This document shows positions 25,466 to 33,371 of a stretch of 64,000 bases of DNA, in pieces. The stretch spans positions 85,710 through 149,709 of the forward strand of contig NZ_VOBN01000015.1 of the NCBI RefSeq assembly GCF_008370045.1, written 5' to 3'. How positions within the stretch are numbered: the stretch's first letter is position 1; every line of letters begins with the position of its first letter. Origin of the DNA: Pseudomonas sp. ANT_J12. GTDB lineage: Bacteria > Pseudomonadota > Gammaproteobacteria > Pseudomonadales > Pseudomonadaceae. The position numbers were made by a program, and so were the translations under genes. Below the pieces are notes generated by a model. That model was not told where the DNA came from. It saw nothing but the letters and a program-made list of their open reading frames with translations, and ran no database searches.

Positions 25466-25488
25466 GGGACGCGTTTTCTACGCGTCCC
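25466..25488 (-). other. Perfect 9-bp hairpin between ribBA and ribH
   Basis: GGGACGCGT, a five-base loop and ACGCGTCCC form a strong stem in the message leader of ribH. No T-run follows on the minus strand, so it is not a standard terminator; it might slow, protect or process the message between ribBA and ribH. It is too small for an FMN riboswitch. Confidence 0.6.
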
Positions 25489-25534
25489 TCAGTGATGTGT
25501 TAACCGCGAATCAAGGCCCGGAAACAACCGGTCA

Positions 25535-26626
25535 TTATTCGGAGGGCACGTATTCTACAACTTCCAGATCGAAACCGGATATCGCATTAAATTTCATTGG
25601 CGCACTCATCAGGCGCATTTTGCGAACGCCCAGGTCCCGCAGGATCTGCGAACCGGCACCGACGATGCTGTAGGTGGTCGGTTTTTTCGCCGGGACGTGC
25701 TCGGCGGTTTCGCGGATATGTGCCAGCAATACATCGCCATCGAGCGGGTGACCGAGCAACAGCACCACGCCGCTGCCAGCCTCGGCGACCGCGGCCATGG
25801 CGGCGCGCAGGCTCCAGCGGCCCGGCTGCTTGACCATCAGCAGGTCGCGCAATGGGTCCATGTTGTGCACGCGAACCAGGGTCGGCTCGTCGGCGCACAC
25901 GGTGCCCAGGGTCAGGGCCATGTGCACGTCGCCTTCCACGGAATCACGATAGGTCACCAGGTTGAATTGGCCCAGTTCGCTGTCCAGCGGCTGCTCGGCA
26001 ATCCGCTGAACGGTACGTTCGTGGATCATCCGGTAGTGAATCAGGTCGGCGATGGTGCCGATCTTGATGTTGTGTTCGGCGGCAAACGTTTCCAGTTCGG
26101 CGCGACGGGACATGGTGCCGTCGTCGTTCATCACTTCGCAGATCACGCCGCTCGGCTCGAAACCGGCCATACGCGCCAGGTCGCAAGCAGCTTCGGTGTG
26201 GCCGGCACGCGCGAGGGTGCCGCCCGGTTGGGCCATCAACGGGAAGATGTGGCCGGGGCTGACGATGTCTTCAGCCTTGGCGTCCTTGGCGGCAGCGGCC
26301 TGCACGGTGCGGGCGCGGTCGGCGGCGGAGATGCCGGTGGTCACGCCAGTGGTGGCTTCAATCGAGACGGTGAATTTGGTGCCGAACCCGGAACCGTTGC
26401 GCGGCGCCATCAGCGGCAGCTTCAGCAGTTCGCAGCGCTCGCGGCTCATCGGCATGCAGATCAGGCCACGGGCGTGCTTGGCCATGAAGTTGATGTGTTC
26501 AGGCTGGCAGCACTCGGCGGCCATGATCAGGTCGCCTTCGTTCTCGCGGTCTTCGTCATCCATGAGGATGACCATCTTGCCTTGGCGGATGTCTTCAACC
26601 AGTTCTTCGATGCTATTGAGCGCCAC
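25535..26626 (-). CDS. ribBA: 3,4-dihydroxy-2-butanone 4-phosphate synthase fused to a degenerate RibA domain
   Basis: The 363-residue protein has a complete RibB half: MDDEDRENEGDLIMAAE, ARGLICMPM, TGISAADRA and PGHIFPL with GHTEAACDL. It converts ribulose 5-phosphate to dihydroxybutanone phosphate. The second half (from about residue 205) is related to GTP cyclohydrolase II but lacks the zinc cysteines: where RibA has SECLTGD and RCDCG, this protein reads VRVHNMDPLRDLL and WSLRAAM. That half is therefore very unlikely to be active, and the separate ribA supplies the activity. Such RibB plus dead-RibA hybrids are known in proteobacteria and sometimes called RibBX. Confidence 0.95.
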   Translation of the reverse strand: MALNSIEELVEDIRQGKMVILMDDEDRENEGDLIMAAECCQPEHINFMAKHARGLICMPMSRERCELLKLPLMAPRNGSGFGTKFTVSIEATTGVTTGISAADRARTVQAAAAKDAKAEDIVSPGHIFPLMAQPGGTLARAGHTEAACDLARMAGFEPSGVICEVMNDDGTMSRRAELETFAAEHNIKIGTIADLIHYRMIHERTVQRIAEQPLDSELGQFNLVTYRDSVEGDVHMALTLGTVCADEPTLVRVHNMDPLRDLLMVKQPGRWSLRAAMAAVAEAGSGVVLLLGHPLDGDVLLAHIRETAEHVPAKKPTTYSIVGAGSQILRDLGVRKMRLMSAPMKFNAISGFDLEVVEYVPSE

Positions 26627-26642
26627 AAGGCACCCCCTTGAG

Positions 26643-27308
26643 TCAGGATTTGAGGTAGCCGTTTTGGGCCAGAAAGCTTTCGGTGATGTTCCCGGATTTT
26701 GTAGGCTCTGCGGCCTTATCGCCCAGCAACAGGCGCTCCAGATAACGTGCCAGCAAGTCCACTTCCAGATTCACCCGGCGACCTGGCTGGTAAGACGCCA
26801 TGATGGTTTCGCTCAGGGTGTGGGGAATGATCGTCAGCAAGAACTCGGCGCCATCGACTGCGTTCACGGTCAGGCTGGTGCCATCGACGGTGATCGAGCC
26901 TTTATGGGCGATGTACTTGGCGAGGTCTTTCGGCGCGCGGATGCGGAATTCCACAGCGCGGGCATTCTCGGTGCGGGTCACTACTTCGCCCACACCATCG
27001 ACGTGGCCGCTGACCAGGTGTCCGCCCAGTCGGGTAGTCGGGGTCAGGGCTTTTTCCAGGTTGACCGGGCTGCCGCTTTTCAAGTCATTCATGGCGGTGC
27101 AGTCGAGGGTTTCGCGGCTGACATCCGCTGCAAAGCCGTTGCCTGGCAGTTCAACTGCGGTCAGGCACACGCCGTTGACCGCGATGCTGTCGCCCAGTTT
27201 GACGTCGCTCAGGTCGAGCTTGCCGGTTTCTACGTAAACCCGCACATCTCCGCCTTTTGGGGTCAATGCACGAATACTGCCGATGGATTCGATGATGCCG
27301 GTAAACAT
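26643..27308 (-). CDS. ribE: Riboflavin synthase (alpha subunit)
   Basis: The 221-residue enzyme dismutates two lumazines to riboflavin plus the aminouracil. It shows the expected internal duplication: MFTGIIESIGSI and a second GGHLVSGHVDGVGEV half. The start ATG 27308 follows GAGGAGG; the longer frame upstream is noise. It lies 43 bases after ribD and 16 before ribBA. The symbol ribC is used in some species. Confidence 0.97.
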   Translation of the reverse strand: MFTGIIESIGSIRALTPKGGDVRVYVETGKLDLSDVKLGDSIAVNGVCLTAVELPGNGFAADVSRETLDCTAMNDLKSGSPVNLEKALTPTTRLGGHLVSGHVDGVGEVVTRTENARAVEFRIRAPKDLAKYIAHKGSITVDGTSLTVNAVDGAEFLLTIIPHTLSETIMASYQPGRRVNLEVDLLARYLERLLLGDKAAEPTKSGNITESFLAQNGYLKS

Positions 27309-27351
27309 GGAGTCCTCCTCGAGAACAGGCCGTCTTGGCTCAGGCCGGGAA

Positions 27352-28485
27352 TTATACGCTCGCGGCTGGCGAAGGAATGGCAGTGACTCGCCAGTCATCG
27401 CCAACCGCTCGAATTTCGGTGATTTTCAGCTCGGGCGCGTCCTTCATGTGCGCCAGCGGCCAGTCCAGCAACGGGCGAGCCGAGGAGCCGAGGAACTTGC
27501 CGGCGATGAAGATCTGGAACTCATCCACCAGACCTAGCTGGGCAAACGCCCCGGCCAGGCGCGGCCCCGCTTCGACCAACACTTCGTTAACCCCACGGTT
27601 GGCCAGTTCGACCAGCAGTTTGCGCAGGTCCACCAGACCATCGTCGCCGGCCACGATCAGGCATTCCGGGCCGTTGGCGTATTGCTCTTCGATCGCCATG
27701 CAGGTGGCGACCAACACCGGGCCCGCCTTGAAGAACGGTGCATCCAGCGGCACGCGCAAGCGGCCGTCGATCAGTACGCGCAGCGGCGGACGGCTCATGG
27801 CCAGCGTGGTTTGCTCGGCGTCCAGGCCCAATTCGGCGGCGCGCACGGTCAAACGGGCGTTGTCGGCCAGCACTGTGTCGGCGCCGGTCAGCACTACGCT
27901 GGCCTGGGCACGCAGGCGTTGCACTGCCGAGCGAGCGGCCGGGCCAGTGATCCATTGGCTTTCGCCGCTTTCCATCGCCGTGCGACCGTCGAGGCTCATG
28001 GCCAACTTGACCCGCACGAACGGCAAGCCATGTTCCATGCGCTTCAGGAAACCTTCGTTGAGCTTGCGCGCTTCACCTTCCAGCACACCGCTTTCGATGG
28101 CGATCCCGGCCTGGGCCAGGCGCTGCATGCCGCGACCGGCGACCGACGGGTTCGGGTCCTGCATCGCTGCAACCACACGGGCCAGACCGGCATTCACCAG
28201 CGCATCAGCGCAGGGCGGCGTGTGGCCGTGATGGCTGCAGGGTTCGAGGGTCACGTAAGCGGTGGCGCCACGGGCCTTGTCACCCGCCGCACGCAACGCA
28301 TGGACTTCGGCGTGGGGTTCGCCGGTGCGCACATGCCAGCCTTCGCCGACAATCTGCCCGTCCTTGACGATCACGCAGCCAACCCGTGGGTTGGGGTGAG
28401 TCGTGTAGTGACCTTTGCGCGCCAGTTCCAGGGCGCGGGCCATGTAATGGGCGTCGAGGATGGCTTGTTCTGCGGAGGTGGTCAT
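27352..28485 (-). CDS. ribD: Bifunctional riboflavin deaminase/reductase
   Basis: The 377-residue protein joins an N-terminal deaminase, with the zinc motif GEPHAEVHAL and EPCSHHGHTPPC, to a C-terminal reductase (RVKLAMSLDGRTA; VEAGPRLAGAF). It carries out the second and third steps of riboflavin synthesis after GTP opening. It overlaps nrdR by four bases (ATGA), so translation is linked to the regulator. Length and motifs are normal. Confidence 0.97.
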   Translation of the reverse strand: MTTSAEQAILDAHYMARALELARKGHYTTHPNPRVGCVIVKDGQIVGEGWHVRTGEPHAEVHALRAAGDKARGATAYVTLEPCSHHGHTPPCADALVNAGLARVVAAMQDPNPSVAGRGMQRLAQAGIAIESGVLEGEARKLNEGFLKRMEHGLPFVRVKLAMSLDGRTAMESGESQWITGPAARSAVQRLRAQASVVLTGADTVLADNARLTVRAAELGLDAEQTTLAMSRPPLRVLIDGRLRVPLDAPFFKAGPVLVATCMAIEEQYANGPECLIVAGDDGLVDLRKLLVELANRGVNEVLVEAGPRLAGAFAQLGLVDEFQIFIAGKFLGSSARPLLDWPLAHMKDAPELKITEIRAVGDDWRVTAIPSPAASV

Positions 28486-28946
28486 TCTTTCACCGGCTCA
28501 CGGGCCAGGCGATCGATCTCTTCGCGGAACTCGTTGAGGTCCTGGAAGCGCCGATACACGGAGGCGAAACGAATGTAGGCGACTTCGTCGAGCTTTTGCA
28601 GCTCGGCCATCACCAGTTCACCGACCACGAGGGATTTGACCTCGCGTTCGCCGGTGGCGCGCAGTTTGTGTTTGATGTGCACCAGCGACGATTCGAGGCG
28701 CTCGACACTCACCGGGCGCTTCTCCAGCGCCCGCTGCATGCCGGCGCGGAGTTTTTCTTCGTCGAACGGCTGGCGGCTGCCGTCGGTTTTGATCAGGCGC
28801 GGCAACACCAGTTCGGCGGTTTCGAACGTCGTGAAACGCTCGCCGCAGGCCAGGCATTCACGCCGGCGGCGCACCTGTTCGCCCTCGGCGACCAGACGCG
28901 AGTCGATGACCTTGGTGTCGTTGGCACCGCAGAAGGGACAGTGCAT
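28482..28946 (-). CDS. nrdR: Transcriptional repressor NrdR
   Basis: The 154-residue protein has a zinc ribbon with Cys pairs CPFCGA and CLACGE near residues 3-34, and an ATP-cone domain (VLPRLIKTDGSRQPF onwards) that senses ATP/dATP. It represses ribonucleotide reductase genes; no nrd gene is in this window. The start is ATG 28946; a longer open frame upstream is not conserved. It heads the minus-strand rib operon. Confidence 0.97.
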   Translation of the reverse strand: MHCPFCGANDTKVIDSRLVAEGEQVRRRRECLACGERFTTFETAELVLPRLIKTDGSRQPFDEEKLRAGMQRALEKRPVSVERLESSLVHIKHKLRATGEREVKSLVVGELVMAELQKLDEVAYIRFASVYRRFQDLNEFREEIDRLAREPVKE

Positions 28947-29073
28947 GGTGGCAGGCAACAAAAAAAGGGAGGGCCATGGTAGCGCATCCCCGTGGCAAGA
29001 CAAGCCATAGGGTTTGCGGTATACAGACGAGCAATATGTTTGATTCATGGATTTCACCTTGCTGGAGCCACAA

Positions 29074-29538
29074 ATGTCGCTACGACCGCTCGTCCTGCTC
29101 AGTGTTTTAAGCCTGCTGGTGGCCTGCGGCAGCGATGCGCCCAAGCCGCAGCCGCCGACCCCGGGCCCCGCGCCACAAGCGGCGCAGAAGAAAGCCAAAG
29201 AATCCGCTGACCTCGGCCCGCTGCCGGCCTTTCAGCGTGAATTGAGCGGCACCCTGCAAGGCGTGCCCGCCGGCGCCGAAGTGGAACTGGCGCTGCTGGT
29301 GATCGACGACAAATCCCGCCCGCAACAATTGCTCGCCAGCTCCAGCCTGATCGGCACCAATCAAATCCTGCCGTTTCACCTGCGTTTCAACCCGGAATCC
29401 TTTCCGGTCGGTGCCCGGGTTGAACTGCGCGGCCGCGCCAGCCAGTCCGGCCAGTTGATCCTGCACCTGCCGTCGCAGACCATCACCCAGCCGACAACCC
29501 AGGCCCTGGGCCAACTGCAATTCGTCAAAGCCCCATGA
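29074..29538 (+). CDS. YbaY-type outer-membrane lipoprotein
   Basis: The 154-residue protein has a lipoprotein signal (LVLLSVLSLLVACGS, Cys18 lipidated) and then a Pro/Ala-rich linker. The domain starts with LSGTLQGVPAGAEVELALLV, the beta-sandwich of the YbaY/YscW-type family (Pfam T3SS_YscW). The function is unknown; relatives help insert or stabilise other lipoproteins. The ATG at 29074 has GGAG upstream, so it was preferred to ATG 29047. It overlaps the methyltransferase by four bases. Confidence 0.75.
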   Translation: MSLRPLVLLSVLSLLVACGSDAPKPQPPTPGPAPQAAQKKAKESADLGPLPAFQRELSGTLQGVPAGAEVELALLVIDDKSRPQQLLASSSLIGTNQILPFHLRFNPESFPVGARVELRGRASQSGQLILHLPSQTITQPTTQALGQLQFVKAP

Positions 29539-30191
29539 TTGCACCGCTCGACCTGCAACAGGCGTTAGGTGAACTGCTCGGCGACGCGCAACTCGTCGCC
29601 TGCCATTTGCCGGACACCAACCTGAAACTCTGGCTGATCGACGGCGACAACATGGACCGCGCCTTCAGCCCGGAAGAAACCCGGCGAATCCTGCATGAAC
29701 CGCCCTATTGGAGTTTCTGCTGGGCCAGTGGCTTGGCGATGGCGCGGTATCTCGCGGCGTTTCCCGAGTGGGTCAAAGGCAAGCGCGTTTTGGATTTTGG
29801 CGCGGGTTCTGGTGTGGCGGGGATTGCGGCGGTAAAGGCCGGGGCGCTGGAAGTGGTGGCCTGTGACCTGGACCCGCTGGCGATTGCGGCGTGTCGGGCG
29901 AATGCTGAACTCAATGAGGTGCAGCTCAACTACTCGACGGATTTCTTTGCCGAGGCGGATCGCTTTGATCTGATACTGGTGGCCGACGTGCTGTATGACC
30001 GGGCGAATCTGCCGCTGCTCGATGAGTTTTTGAGTCGCGGCAAGGAAGCCTTGGTCGCGGATTCGCGGGTTCGGGATTTTCGTCATCCGTTGTACCGGCG
30101 CATTGAAATGCTGGAGGCGATGACCTTGCCCGATCTGGCCGAGCCCGAAGAGTTTCGGCATGTGAGCCTCTATCACGCCACCCGCATATGA
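29535..30191 (+). CDS. Class I SAM-dependent methyltransferase, ETFB-lysine/PrmA type
   Basis: The 218-residue protein has the SAM motif VLDFGAGSGVAGIAA near residue 86, then VVACDLDPLAIAACRANAELN and LILVADVLYDRANLPLL. This matches the METTL/ETFB lysine methyltransferase and PrmA-related group that modifies protein lysines. The substrate is not readable. It is translationally coupled to the lipoprotein gene (ATGA). Confidence 0.75.
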   Translation: MIAPLDLQQALGELLGDAQLVACHLPDTNLKLWLIDGDNMDRAFSPEETRRILHEPPYWSFCWASGLAMARYLAAFPEWVKGKRVLDFGAGSGVAGIAAVKAGALEVVACDLDPLAIAACRANAELNEVQLNYSTDFFAEADRFDLILVADVLYDRANLPLLDEFLSRGKEALVADSRVRDFRHPLYRRIEMLEAMTLPDLAEPEEFRHVSLYHATRI

Positions 30192-30194
30192 TCC

Positions 30195-30290
30195 TTCCCA
30201 CGCTCCGCGTGGGAATGCAGCCCGGGACGCTCCGCGTCCCAAAGCGGACGCAGAGCGTCCATTGAGGCATTCCCACGCAGAGCGTGGGAA
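30195..30290. repeat. Four short palindromes (second repeat type)
   Basis: TTCCCACGC-TCC-GCGTGGGAA (30195-30215), GGGACGC-TCC-GCGTCCC (30224-30240), GGACGC-AGA-GCGTCC (30246-30260) and TTCCCACGC-AGA-GCGTGGGAA (30270-30290) sit head to tail. The outer two and inner two pair with one another, which suggests a repeat nested as inverted copies. The type is distinct from the GTAGGAGC family. Confidence 0.8.
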
Positions 30291-30366
30291 CGATCTGTGT
30301 TCCCGCTTCCGGCCACCCCCCGCCAAGCCTTATAGTGGCCTCATTCACGCTTCCAAGAGATCCCCC

Positions 30367-31239
30367 ATGAGTCAGGAAACGCCGTATATCTTCGACGCCA
30401 CGACTGCCGATTTCGACCAGTCGGTGATCGAGAACTCTTTTCACAAACCAGTGCTGGTGGATTTCTGGGCCGAATGGTGTGCGCCGTGCAAGGCGCTGAT
30501 GCCGATGCTGCAAACCATCGCCGAGAGCTATCAGGGCGAGTTGTTGCTGGCCAAGGTCAATTGCGACGTCGAGCCGGACATCGTCTCGCGCTTCGGCATC
30601 CGTAGCCTGCCGACCGTGGTGCTGTTCAAGGACGGTCAACCGGTGGACGGTTTTGCCGGTGCGCAACCGGAGTCCGCCGTACGCGCCATGCTTGAACCCC
30701 ATGTGCAAATGCCGCCGCCGGCTGCTGCCGATCCGTTCGAACAGGCTCAGGCGTTGTTCGATGAAGGCCGCTTTGCCGACGCCGAAGCCATCCTCAAAGT
30801 GCTGCTGGGCGAAGACAACACCAATGCCAAAGCGCTGATCCTTTACGCCCGCTGCCTCACCGAGCGTGGCGAACTGGGCGAAGCGCAAACTGTGCTCGAC
30901 GCGGTCAAGACCGATGAGCACAAGGCCGCGCTGGCCGGCGCCAAGGCGCAGATTCAGTTTCTGGGCCAGGCCAAGGATTTGCCGGATGCCGCCGACCTGA
31001 AAGCGCGTCTGGCGAAAAACCCGCAGGACGATGAAGCGGTGTATCAATTGGCAATCCAGCAATTGGCCCGCCAGCAATACGAACCGGCGCTGGATTCGTT
31101 GCTCAAGCTGTTCATCCGCAACCGCAGCTACAGCGAAGGCCTGCCGCACAAGACCTTGCTGCAAGTGTTCGAACTGCTGGGCAATGATCACCCGCTGGTG
31201 ACCACGTACCGGCGCAAGTTGTTCGCCGCGCTTTATTGA
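30367..31239 (+). CDS. cnoX: Thioredoxin-TPR chaperedoxin, CnoX/YbbN-like
   Basis: The 290-residue protein starts with a thioredoxin domain keeping the active-site WCAPC (Cys-Ala-Pro-Cys) near residues 37-41. TPR-like helical repeats fill the C-terminal 180 residues (FEQAQALFDEGRFADAEAI and following). Family members hold unfolding proteins and pass them to GroEL or DnaK under oxidative stress. E. coli CnoX lacks the full CxxC, so this copy may also be redox-active. The ATG 30367 is preferred because the thioredoxin domain begins right there. Confidence 0.88.
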   Translation: MSQETPYIFDATTADFDQSVIENSFHKPVLVDFWAEWCAPCKALMPMLQTIAESYQGELLLAKVNCDVEPDIVSRFGIRSLPTVVLFKDGQPVDGFAGAQPESAVRAMLEPHVQMPPPAAADPFEQAQALFDEGRFADAEAILKVLLGEDNTNAKALILYARCLTERGELGEAQTVLDAVKTDEHKAALAGAKAQIQFLGQAKDLPDAADLKARLAKNPQDDEAVYQLAIQQLARQQYEPALDSLLKLFIRNRSYSEGLPHKTLLQVFELLGNDHPLVTTYRRKLFAALY

Positions 31240-31242
31240 TTC

Positions 31243-31454
31243 TGTAGGAGCGAGGCTTGCCCGCGATGGCGTCCGTAAGATCGCCATCGCTGTAGGAGCA
31301 AGGCTTGCCCGCGATGGCGTCCGTATGATCACCATCGCCGTAGGAGCAAGACTTGCCCGCGATGGCGTCCGTATGATCGCCATCGCTGTAGGAGCAAGGC
31401 TTGCCCGCGATGGCGTCCGTAAGATCGCCATCGCGAGCAAGCTTTGTTCCTACA
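31243..31454. repeat. Tandem array of 48-bp REP units with a closing inverted REP
   Basis: Four direct units start at 31243, 31291, 31339 and 31387, exactly 48 bases apart. Each holds TGTAGGAGC(A/G)AGGCTTGCCC then the stem GCGATGGCG...CGCCATCGC. The array ends with an inverted REP half (GCGAGCAAGCTTTGTTCCTAC). Units differ by a few single changes. It fills the gap between cnoX and the gene at 31459. Confidence 0.9.
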
Positions 31455-31458
31455 GTTC

Positions 31459-31809
31459 CTACGCAGGTTCAACCCAGCTGTACAGCGGCGTATCCCCGCC
31501 GCTCACCACCTTCACATCCGCACAATGGCGCAGGCGCACCAGCAAGCGCTTACCCGACGCCGCACTACCGGTCAGCCCTTCCAACTGCTCCAGCAAATCC
31601 GGCCCGCTCAATTGCCCGGCCTTGCGCAGCAGGTCCTTGGCGATCTGCCACAGCGCGTCATCCTGGTTCAGCGGCTTGGCCGCCGGGGCGCTGACGTCCT
31701 CGGTTTTGCCCACCTGCAACTGCGCGCCGAGCCGCGCCCAATCGCCGTCATCCATCTCCAGGGTCAAATCCACCGGCCAGTCGCCGATGCTTCCGCGTAT
31801 TCGCAACAT
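31459..31809 (-). CDS. Small conserved protein of unknown function
   Basis: The 116-residue protein has ATG 31809 with GGAG upstream; the longer frame is noise. It reads as a soluble protein with a beta-start (MLRIRGSIGDWPVDLTLEMD), a helical middle (DDALWQIAKDLLRKAGQLSG) and a basic GKRLLVRLRHCADVK stretch. I recognise no family. It converges on cnoX across the tandem array. Confidence 0.6.
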   Translation of the reverse strand: MLRIRGSIGDWPVDLTLEMDDGDWARLGAQLQVGKTEDVSAPAAKPLNQDDALWQIAKDLLRKAGQLSGPDLLEQLEGLTGSAASGKRLLVRLRHCADVKVVSGGDTPLYSWVEPA

Positions 31810-31894
31810 AGGTCCGCTCCTGCACATTTCTGACCTGCATGCTCCCATGGGTCTTGTGTATCGCAAAGCGGGCGGTCAAACTCTCCGCACTTTC

Positions 31895-31912
31895 GTTATA
31901 AGATTACATAAC
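31895..31912. promoter_or_regulatory. Possible Zur-like inverted repeat upstream of the zinc operon
   Basis: GTTAT, eight bases, ATAAC lies in an AT-rich stretch (CGTTATAAGATTACATAACA) 33 bases before the start codon at 31945. Zur boxes have GTTAT...ATAAC arms, but the standard spacer is three bases, so this is only suggestive. Confidence 0.35.
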
Positions 31913-31944
31913 AAACCTTTCACTTTACTTTCCGGAGACCCGCC

Positions 31945-32523
31945 ATGCGTCGTCTGCTGCTCGCTCTGCCGTTTGCCCTGTTGCCGTTGGCCGCTGCCTT
32001 TGCGGCCAATGAACCTGAACACGGCAGCCTAGGCGCCCACGAACATGGCGTCGGTCGTTTGAATGCGGCGCTGGACGGTCAGACGTTGGAGCTGGAGCTG
32101 GAAAGCCCGGCGATGAATCTGGTGGGCTTCGAACACGTCGCCACCAGCGACGCCGATAAAGCCAAAGTCGCCGCCGCCAAGGTGAAACTGGAAAATCCGC
32201 TGGTGCTGTTCAACCTGCCGAAAGCCGCCGGTTGCAAAGTCGCGACCCAGGAACTGGAAAGCCCGCTGTTCGGTGACAAGCCCGACGCCGATGATGAACA
32301 CGACGAAGCGGACAAGGACGGTCACGAGCATCACCACGACCACAGTGAAATCCACGCCCACTATCAATTCAGTTGCTCGGCACCCGGCGCGCTGAAGACC
32401 CTGGATCTGGCGAACCTCTTCAACACCTTCCCGGCGACCCAGAAGATTCAGGTACAACTGATCAGCCCGAGCGGCCAGCAAGGCGTTGAAGTGACGTCCA
32501 AGGCGGCTGCCCTGAAATTCTGA
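31945..32523 (+). CDS. Periplasmic DUF2796/ZrgA-like zinc-associated protein
   Basis: The 192-residue protein has a signal peptide (LLLALPFALLPLAAAFA) and a clear histidine/acid-rich metal-binding segment (DEHDEADKDGHEHHHDHSE, about residues 113-131). An N-terminal GAHEHGVG also looks metal-binding. DUF2796 proteins of the ZrgA type are zinc-regulated. The gene heads a cluster with an ABC ATPase, a permease and a DUF3299 protein. I recall a similar zinc-responsive operon in P. aeruginosa (PA4063-PA4066). Confidence 0.78.
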   Translation: MRRLLLALPFALLPLAAAFAANEPEHGSLGAHEHGVGRLNAALDGQTLELELESPAMNLVGFEHVATSDADKAKVAAAKVKLENPLVLFNLPKAAGCKVATQELESPLFGDKPDADDEHDEADKDGHEHHHDHSEIHAHYQFSCSAPGALKTLDLANLFNTFPATQKIQVQLISPSGQQGVEVTSKAAALKF

Positions 32524-32536
32524 TCCACCCCGATCC

Positions 32537-32628
32537 TGTAGGAGCGAGGCTTGCCCGCGAAGAGGCCGTCACATTCAACACAGATGTCGACGGATAGATC
32601 GCCTTCGCGGGCAAGCCTCGCTCCTACA
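32537..32628. repeat. REPIN within the zinc operon
   Basis: TGTAGGAGCGAGGCTTGCCC and its reverse complement face each other over about 90 bases. It lies between the ZrgA-like and ABC ATPase genes and could lower expression of the transporter relative to the binding protein. Confidence 0.9.
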
Positions 32629-32659
32629 AGGGTTCACTTCATTACCTGACCGGTTTCAC

Positions 32660-33370
32660 ATGACCCAAGCACTCATCGAACTGTCCGACCTGGGCTTCAG
32701 TTGGCCCGGTCACCCACCGCTGCTGGATATCCCGGCGTTTCGCCTGGAACCCGGTGAAACCCTGTTCCTCAAAGGCCCCAGCGGCAGCGGCAAGACCACC
32801 CTGCTCGGTCTGCTCGGCGGTGTGCAAAAGCCCGATCGCGGCAGCATTCGTTTGCTCGGCCAGGAACTGACCGAACTCGGCGCTGGCGCCCGCGACCGCT
32901 TTCGCGTCGATCACACCGGCTACATCTTCCAGCAGTTCAACTTGCTGCCGTTTCTCTCGGTACGCGAGAACGTCGAGTTGCCTTGCCACTTCTCCACATT
33001 GCGCGCCGAACGGGCGAAACAGCGCCACGGCAGCGTCGACCAGGCCGCCGCGACCCTGCTCGCGCATTTGGGTTTGAAGGATGAAAGCATCCTCAGTCGC
33101 CGCGCCGACTCGCTGTCCATCGGCCAGCAACAACGGGTCGCCGCCGCGCGGGCGTTGATCGGTCAGCCGGAACTGGTGATCGCCGACGAACCGACCTCGG
33201 CCCTGGACTACGACGCCCGCGAGAACTTCATTCGCCTGCTGTTCGCCGAATGCCGCGAAGCCGGGTCGAGCCTGTTGTTCGTCAGCCATGACCAGAGCCT
33301 CGCGCCGCTGTTCGACCGCAACCTGTCGCTGGCCGAGCTCAATCGCGCCGCCACCCCGTTCGAGGTCTGA
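32660..33370 (+). CDS. ABC transporter ATPase, MacB/LolD type
   Basis: The 236-residue ATPase has Walker A GPSGSGKTT, signature LSIGQQQRVAAARAL, Walker B LVIADEPTSALD and a switch His in LLFVSHD. The pattern is that of LolD/MacB-type ATPases that pair with FtsX-like permeases. It lies one base from the permease gene (TGA then ATG at 33372). The zinc-linked neighbour suggests a metal or envelope role, inferred. Confidence 0.9.
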   Translation: MTQALIELSDLGFSWPGHPPLLDIPAFRLEPGETLFLKGPSGSGKTTLLGLLGGVQKPDRGSIRLLGQELTELGAGARDRFRVDHTGYIFQQFNLLPFLSVRENVELPCHFSTLRAERAKQRHGSVDQAAATLLAHLGLKDESILSRRADSLSIGQQQRVAAARALIGQPELVIADEPTSALDYDARENFIRLLFAECREAGSSLLFVSHDQSLAPLFDRNLSLAELNRAATPFEV

Positions 33371-33371
33371 G

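Noticed and set aside
28947..29073. FMN riboswitch near the rib genes
   Set aside because: The gaps in and before the operon are short and show no multi-stem conserved pattern; only a single hairpin before ribH was found.
31243..31454. Could the 48-bp tandem units be a CRISPR array?
   Set aside because: The whole unit repeats, with no unique spacers, and it contains REP sequence.
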